Below, one piece after another: positions 6,924 through 10,628 of a stretch of 10,628 bases of DNA. Below the pieces are notes generated by a model. That model did no database searches. It had not been told where the DNA came from and saw nothing but the letters and a program-made list of their open reading frames with translations. A program made the translations under genes and the position numbers. Within the stretch, counting starts at the first letter, position 1. Each line of letters begins with the position of its first letter. This DNA is from Nitrosospira sp. GTDB lineage: Bacteria; Pseudomonadota; Gammaproteobacteria; Burkholderiales; Nitrosomonadaceae. The stretch spans positions 1 to 10,628 of the forward strand of contig JAKDLC010000048.1 of the NCBI GenBank assembly GCA_030453055.1. The letters run 5' to 3'.

Positions 6924-8215
6924 GGACGTGACGGCGGTTGAGACTGGATACGCTCCAATATTCCCATACTGATCTCCTCCACGCCATCACGGCCGATTTT
7001 GTGCGTTCCGGAGGATAATTTCAGTTTGAACGGCGCGGTCGCCAATTCCGCCACCGGTCCCGTCAAAATGCCGGAGTCGCTGTCGTTGAGCAATGCAAGC
7101 AGCGACATGCGGTAAGCGGCTTGGGGATAATCGCCGCCCACCACGACATCGCCGAGACTGGCCTTGATTTCAACGCTGTTCAGATTGGCGAGAAACCGTT
7201 CCAGCACCAGCAGCCGTTCGGTTTCGATGCGCTCGGTTTCGGGCGCGTCACTGGATGGCGGCAGGGTAGAGTGGGCGGCTTTTTCGCGTTCACGCTCGAT
7301 CAATTCGTATTCAGCCGTATCCAGCATTTCGTTCGGCGTAACGAACATCGGCTGGGGATAGGCGAATACGGCGCCGCTTGCGGCCGCAATCAGTCGTTCT
7401 TGTGATTGGTTGCGCAGCCACGCGACGATGTCCGAGGAGGACAAACCGCTTTGCCCCATATGTACCCGCTGACGCTCCAGACTATTGACCGCGCGTTGGA
7501 AAACACCGGTCATGCGCAGCATGCGGCTTTGCGCTTGACCGATGGATTGGGCGATGCGATAGGTAGCGGTATCCAGGTCACCCCCGCCAGTAATAGCGCG
7601 AATGATCTCTGTGCCTTTCTCCACCCAATGCCACACCGAGGCCAGTTTCGCCTGGGCGCGACGCAACCGGAATTCGGAACCCGCCAGTATCGCCTGATCG
7701 AATTCGTTTTGCAGTTCATTCAGCCTGCCAAGCAAGTGCTGCAAGGTTTCGGCCGATACTTTCCCGACGGCCTGCCCCGCAGCCACCTGGGCGGTAATAT
7801 AACCCAGCTCCGCATCGCTTTCTCCCGCGAAATTCAACAAAGTGGCCAGCGCCGAGAGCGCGATGCGGCCCGCCGCGCTCAATTGATAGATACGTTGCTC
7901 GGCATCCCAGACCAGCAAGTCATTTTCGCGCAGGCGCTTCAATACGGTATCGAGCTTGACCGGATCGAGGTAAGCGAAATGGGCTTGCAATTCCTGAGAA
8001 GTCCAGCACGGCGCATCGGCGCGCGTTCCAATTTCCCGCAACACCATGAGGCGTACCAGTACCTCGTCCTCGCCGCCACGGAACAAGGTGATGAAAGCGT
8101 CGAGGGTTGCTCGCGCTCGTAGCAGCGGAAATAATGCGGGCAGGTCAGCCGCTTCAATTCCTTGCGCAAAAAATTCGCCTAATCCGCCTGCGAAAGCGTT
8201 CGCATTATTTGGCAT
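6920..8215 (-). CDS. jetA: JetA/MksF-like kleisin subunit of Wadjet system
   Basis: This is the likely kleisin (MukF/MksF equivalent) that bridges the two JetC heads and recruits JetB. The 431-residue protein opens with a winged-helix domain (about 30-125). It contains the segments WTSQELQAHFAYLD and LDTVLKRLRENDLLVW, followed by YQLSAAGRIALSAL. A long helical middle follows (about 150-250), then a charged linker near 305-335 with Glu-Arg repeats, and a compact C-terminal domain (about 335-425) of the kind that contacts the SMC head. It is the first gene of the operon, 89 bases after proA. The ATG at 8215 is the only ATG/GTG/TTG start before an in-frame TGA 30 bases upstream, but its Shine-Dalgarno is weak, and a 10-base tandem repeat spans it. 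No clear promoter was found, so readthrough from proA may drive the operon. Whether it matches DUF3375 or another JetA subgroup needs a profile search. Confidence 0.86.
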   Translation of the reverse strand: MPNNANAFAGGLGEFFAQGIEAADLPALFPLLRARATLDAFITLFRGGEDEVLVRLMVLREIGTRADAPCWTSQELQAHFAYLDPVKLDTVLKRLRENDLLVWDAEQRIYQLSAAGRIALSALATLLNFAGESDAELGYITAQVAAGQAVGKVSAETLQHLLGRLNELQNEFDQAILAGSEFRLRRAQAKLASVWHWVEKGTEIIRAITGGGDLDTATYRIAQSIGQAQSRMLRMTGVFQRAVNSLERQRVHMGQSGLSSSDIVAWLRNQSQERLIAAASGAVFAYPQPMFVTPNEMLDTAEYELIEREREKAAHSTLPPSSDAPETERIETERLLVLERFLANLNSVEIKASLGDVVVGGDYPQAAYRMSLLALLNDSDSGILTGPVAELATAPFKLKLSSGTHKIGRDGVEEISMGILERIQSQPPSRP

Positions 8216-8221
8216 TATTTG
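8202..8221. repeat. 10-base tandem duplication across the jetA start codon
   Basis: GCATTATTTG occurs twice head to tail (8202-8211 and 8212-8221). On the minus strand this reads CAAATAATGC twice. The first copy supplies the jetA ATG (8215-8213). The second supplies an ATG ten bases further on, which is out of frame with jetA. Gain or loss of one 10-base unit would leave a start codon but change the reading frame downstream of it. Confidence 0.9.
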
Positions 8222-8304
8222 TTTCGGGCGCAGAAGAGCGAGTCATGAGCAAATGGAACGATACGCTACGCGACCCGAGAGGAAAAGCCGATCGTCGCCT
8301 ATTA

Positions 8305-9570
8305 TCAAATCCGTATCTGCCCGTCGCCCAGCACAATGAATTTCTGGCTCGTCAATCCTTCCAGTCCCACCGGGCCGCGGGCATGGATCTTGTCGGTAGA
8401 GATGCCGATTTCCGCGCCGAGGCCATACTCGAACCCGTCTGCAAAGCGGGTGGATGCGTTTACCATCACCGAACTGGAATCGACCTCGCGCAGGAAGCGG
8501 CGGGCGCGGCTATAGTCCTCGGTGATGATCGAATCGGTATGTTGCGAGCCGTAAACGGCAATGTGCTCGATGGCTTGATCCAGCCCGCTTACCACGCGCA
8601 CGCTCAGAATCGGCGCGAGATATTCAGTATGCCAGTCCTCTTCCGCGGCCTCGTTCATTTGCGCGACGATGGCGCGGGACGCCATATCGCCGCGCAGTTC
8701 CACGCCCTTGTCGAAATAGATTTTGCATAAGGGGGGCAGCACTTCCCTGGCAATGCCCTCATGCACCAGCAGGGTTTCCATGGTGTTACAGGTACCGTAG
8801 CGCTGGGTCTTGGCGTTGTCGGCAATGCGGACGGCCTTGTCCAGGTCGGCTGCATCGTCTATATAAACGTGGCACACACCGTGGAGATGCTTGATGACGG
8901 GGATGCGCGCCTCATTGGAGATACGCTCGATCAGACCCTTGCCGCCGCGGGGCACGATTACGTCCACGAACTCTTTCATGGTAATGAGTTCGCCCACGGC
9001 GGCCCGGTCGGTGGTTTCGATCACTTGAATCGCGGTCTCCGGCAAGCCGGCAGCCTTTAACCCTTCCTTAACGCAAGCTGCGATGGCCTGGTTACTGTGG
9101 ATCGCTTCCGATCCGCCGCGCAGTATCGCAGCATTACCCGCCTTGAGACACAACCCTGCGGCATCCGCCGTAACGTTGGGGCGTGCTTCGTAAATGATGC
9201 CGACCACGCCGAGCGGCACCCGCATTTTTCCCACCTGTATGCCGGCAGGGCGGTAATTCAGATCGCTGATTTCACCAACCGGATCGGCAAGCGCGGCGAT
9301 TTGCAGCAGGCCTTCCGCCATGCCGGCAACGCCTTTGGAAGTAAGGGTCAGGCGGTCGACCAGGGCCGCATCCAGCCCTCGGGCTTTCGCGCTTTCCACG
9401 TCTGCGGCATTCGCGGCCAGCAATTCCTGTTCGTCACGTTTAATGGCCATGGCCATGATGGTGAGCGCCCGGTTCTTGGCGGCGGTCTCGGCCTTGGCTA
9501 TCAGGCGCGACGCCGCGCGGGCTTCACGCCCCACTGATTGCATGTACGTTTTGACGTCTATGATGTCCAT
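8305..9570 (-). CDS. proA: Gamma-glutamyl phosphate reductase (glutamate-5-semialdehyde dehydrogenase)
   Basis: This is the second enzyme of proline synthesis: it reduces L-glutamyl-5-phosphate to glutamate-5-semialdehyde with NADPH in the cytoplasm. At 421 residues it has the family's normal length. It shows the aldehyde-dehydrogenase-like fold signatures [14 protein letters not shown] (about 121-134) and AILRGGSEA (about 148-156). The catalytic Cys261 lies in [13 protein letters not shown], and a typical C-terminal [13 protein letters not shown] follows. The gene lies 97 bases downstream of holA on the same strand. A TATACT hexamer on the minus strand (9642-9637) in that gap could be a -10 element but has no good -35 partner. 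A GGAA about 9 bases before the ATG is a weak ribosome binding site. proB is not in the window. Confidence 0.98.
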   Translation of the reverse strand: MDIIDVKTYMQSVGREARAASRLIAKAETAAKNRALTIMAMAIKRDEQELLAANAADVESAKARGLDAALVDRLTLTSKGVAGMAEGLLQIAALADPVGEISDLNYRPAGIQVGKMRVPLGVVGIIYEARPNVTADAAGLCLKAGNAAILRGGSEAIHSNQAIAACVKEGLKAAGLPETAIQVIETTDRAAVGELITMKEFVDVIVPRGGKGLIERISNEARIPVIKHLHGVCHVYIDDAADLDKAVRIADNAKTQRYGTCNTMETLLVHEGIAREVLPPLCKIYFDKGVELRGDMASRAIVAQMNEAAEEDWHTEYLAPILSVRVVSGLDQAIEHIAVYGSQHTDSIITEDYSRARRFLREVDSSSVMVNASTRFADGFEYGLGAEIGISTDKIHARGPVGLEGLTSQKFIVLGDGQIRI

Positions 9571-9667
9571 GTTTACAGTTCCATTTGCGCGACGGATGAT
9601 AGTTGAATTTTAACGCTGAAACGGGGCTGTGAATAGAGTATAGAGCAGGCGAGATCACGCTTCGTTG

Positions 9668-10628
9668 CTATCGCCTGGCGGCCGCGAAGCGTAACCCGAG
9701 TTGCAGCAATTCATCCCAGGCATTGCCCTTCGCAACGCCCTTGCCGATCCTGTCAATTTTCGCGGCATGCAACAAGGCCAGCACCAATGGCTTGAGACCG
9801 AGGTTTCGCGCTGCGTGCTCCATTACTCTCTGCTGGTCACCCCACACTCTGGCTTGCTTCATCAGTTGCATGAGCGGCTTGCCTGAATCAAGCCCCTTGC
9901 GAATGGTGATCAACGCGCGAATATTTCCCGCGAGTGTATTGACAATGAGCGGCAACGCCGTGCCCTCGCCCTGCAAACCCTCCAGTATGCGAGTGTAGCG
10001 AATGGTATCCGCCATAATCATCGCGTTGGATAATTTGAAAACGTCATACCGCGCCACATCCAGCACCGCATCCTTCACCTGGTTGAAAGATAACGCGCCC
10101 GCCGGATAAAGTAGCGCGAGCTTCTTGAGTTCCTGATGGGCTGCGACCAGATTGCCCTCCACCTTGTCGGCAAGAAACTGTAACGTATCGGGGGCGGCGG
10201 TTTGCCCCTGCATGCCGAGACGGTGACCGATCCACGCAGGCAAGTGCGCGCGTTCCACCGGGGAGACCGGAACCATTGCTCCCGCTCGTTCAAGCGCCTT
10301 GAACCATTTGGTCGCCAACCCTTGCTTGTCGATTTTAGGCAGGGTGACGAGCGTAACGGTATCGGGCGGCAGTGAACGACAGTATTGTTCTATGGCTGCG
10401 CTGCCTTGAGTCCCGGGTTTGCCGGACGGAATACGGATATCCATGATGCGTCGGTCACCAAACAGCGACAGGTTGCTGCTGCGCTGTTGCAAATCAGCCC
10501 AATTGTAGTGATGGTCTATCGTGAAAATCTCGCGTTCGCTATACCCTGCCTGGCGCGCCTTGGCGCGAATCAGATCGGCGGCCTCGATGGTTAACAGCAG
10601 CTCGTCGCCAAATACCGTATAGAGCGGC
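9668..10628 (-). CDS. holA: DNA polymerase III subunit delta, N-terminus outside window
   Basis: Delta is the clamp-loader subunit that opens the beta sliding clamp. The visible 319 residues begin with PLYTVFGDELLLTIEAAD, which is typical of residues about 20 onward in proteobacterial HolA. Only a short N-terminal piece therefore lies beyond the window. The AAA+-like first domain continues through FGDRRIMDIRIPSGKPG. FLADKVEGNLVAAHQELKKL and the C-terminal helical collar domain follow, and the gene ends with TAG. Apparent internal starts, such as the TTG at 10492, are not real starts because the conserved frame runs through to the window edge. The gene is followed by proA on the same strand. 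In many betaproteobacteria holA follows leuS and lptE, which would lie beyond the window. Confidence 0.96.
   Translation of the reverse strand, partial: PLYTVFGDELLLTIEAADLIRAKARQAGYSEREIFTIDHHYNWADLQQRSSNLSLFGDRRIMDIRIPSGKPGTQGSAAIEQYCRSLPPDTVTLVTLPKIDKQGLATKWFKALERAGAMVPVSPVERAHLPAWIGHRLGMQGQTAAPDTLQFLADKVEGNLVAAHQELKKLALLYPAGALSFNQVKDAVLDVARYDVFKLSNAMIMADTIRYTRILEGLQGEGTALPLIVNTLAGNIRALITIRKGLDSGKPLMQLMKQARVWGDQQRVMEHAARNLGLKPLVLALLHAAKIDRIGKGVAKGNAWDELLQLGLRFAAARR

Larger units (their letters stand above)
2184..8215 (-). other. Wadjet (JetABCD) / MksFEBG-type anti-plasmid SMC operon
   Basis: Four genes in the order kleisin, small winged-helix subunit, SMC ATPase, Toprim nuclease overlap by 4, 1 and 8 bases and must be co-transcribed. 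This gene order and set are the hallmark of Wadjet systems, also named MksBEFG. In characterised members JetA, JetB and JetC build a condensin-like loop-extruding motor and JetD cuts small closed circular DNA such as plasmids. No terminator or strong promoter is evident in the 89 bases between proA and jetA. Assignment to Wadjet type I, II or III is left open. The 941-residue ATPase is short for a MukB (about 1,480 residues) and closer in size to MksB proteins. Confidence 0.9.

Noticed and set aside
7406..8122. A 238-codon open frame on the plus strand opposite jetA
   Set aside because: It is antisense to jetA, with no family motif and no ribosome binding site or operon context on that strand.
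9637..9642. TATACT as a proA promoter
   Set aside because: No reasonable -35 hexamer lies 16-18 bases upstream, so it is mentioned only within the proA entry.
1..10628. CRISPR arrays, complete insertion sequences, rRNA or tRNA genes
   Set aside because: No regularly spaced repeats, transposase motifs or RNA gene signatures were found.

Overview
The window is a bacterial chromosomal segment, most likely from a betaproteobacterium and plausibly a Nitrosospira/Nitrosomonas-like one. Three things point that way: a dihydrolipoamide dehydrogenase carrying its own N-terminal lipoyl domain, a holA-proA pair in the same orientation, and a dispersed GTAGGATGGG...CCCATCCTAC inverted repeat of a kind common in Nitrosomonadales and relatives. 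The taxonomic call is inference. All seven recognised genes lie on the minus strand, so transcription runs from high to low coordinates.

Region by region, in transcription order: holA (DNA polymerase III delta, N-terminus cut off by the window end) occupies 10628-9668. After a 97-base gap comes proA (glutamate-5-semialdehyde dehydrogenase / gamma-glutamyl phosphate reductase, 9570-8305). Then, 89 bases on, a tightly packed four-gene operon fills 8215-2184. It encodes a kleisin-like subunit, a small MukE/MksE-like subunit, a 941-residue SMC-type ATPase and a Toprim nuclease. This is the architecture of a Wadjet (JetABCD) / MksFEBG anti-plasmid condensin system. The four genes overlap by 4, 1 and 8 bases, which indicates translational coupling and fixed stoichiometry. 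A roughly 230-base AT-rich spacer (1952-2183) follows. It holds a 100-base inverted repeat flanked by two diverged 45-base direct repeats, one of which is the leader of the next gene. Last is lpdA (lipoyl-domain E3, 1951-113), followed by a long imperfect hairpin near the window edge.

housekeeping genes (replication, proline synthesis, 2-oxoacid dehydrogenase) therefore flank a genome-defence operon. By analogy with characterised Wadjet/MksBEFG systems, JetA, JetB and JetC would form an SMC motor that extrudes DNA loops and detects small closed circles, and JetD would cleave them. All key motifs are intact: Walker A, signature motif and Walker B in JetC, and the Toprim Glu and Asp-x-Asp in JetD. 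The system therefore looks functional. The repeat cluster at its lower end and the lack of related neighbours suggest a laterally acquired insertion between core genes, but the window alone cannot prove this.
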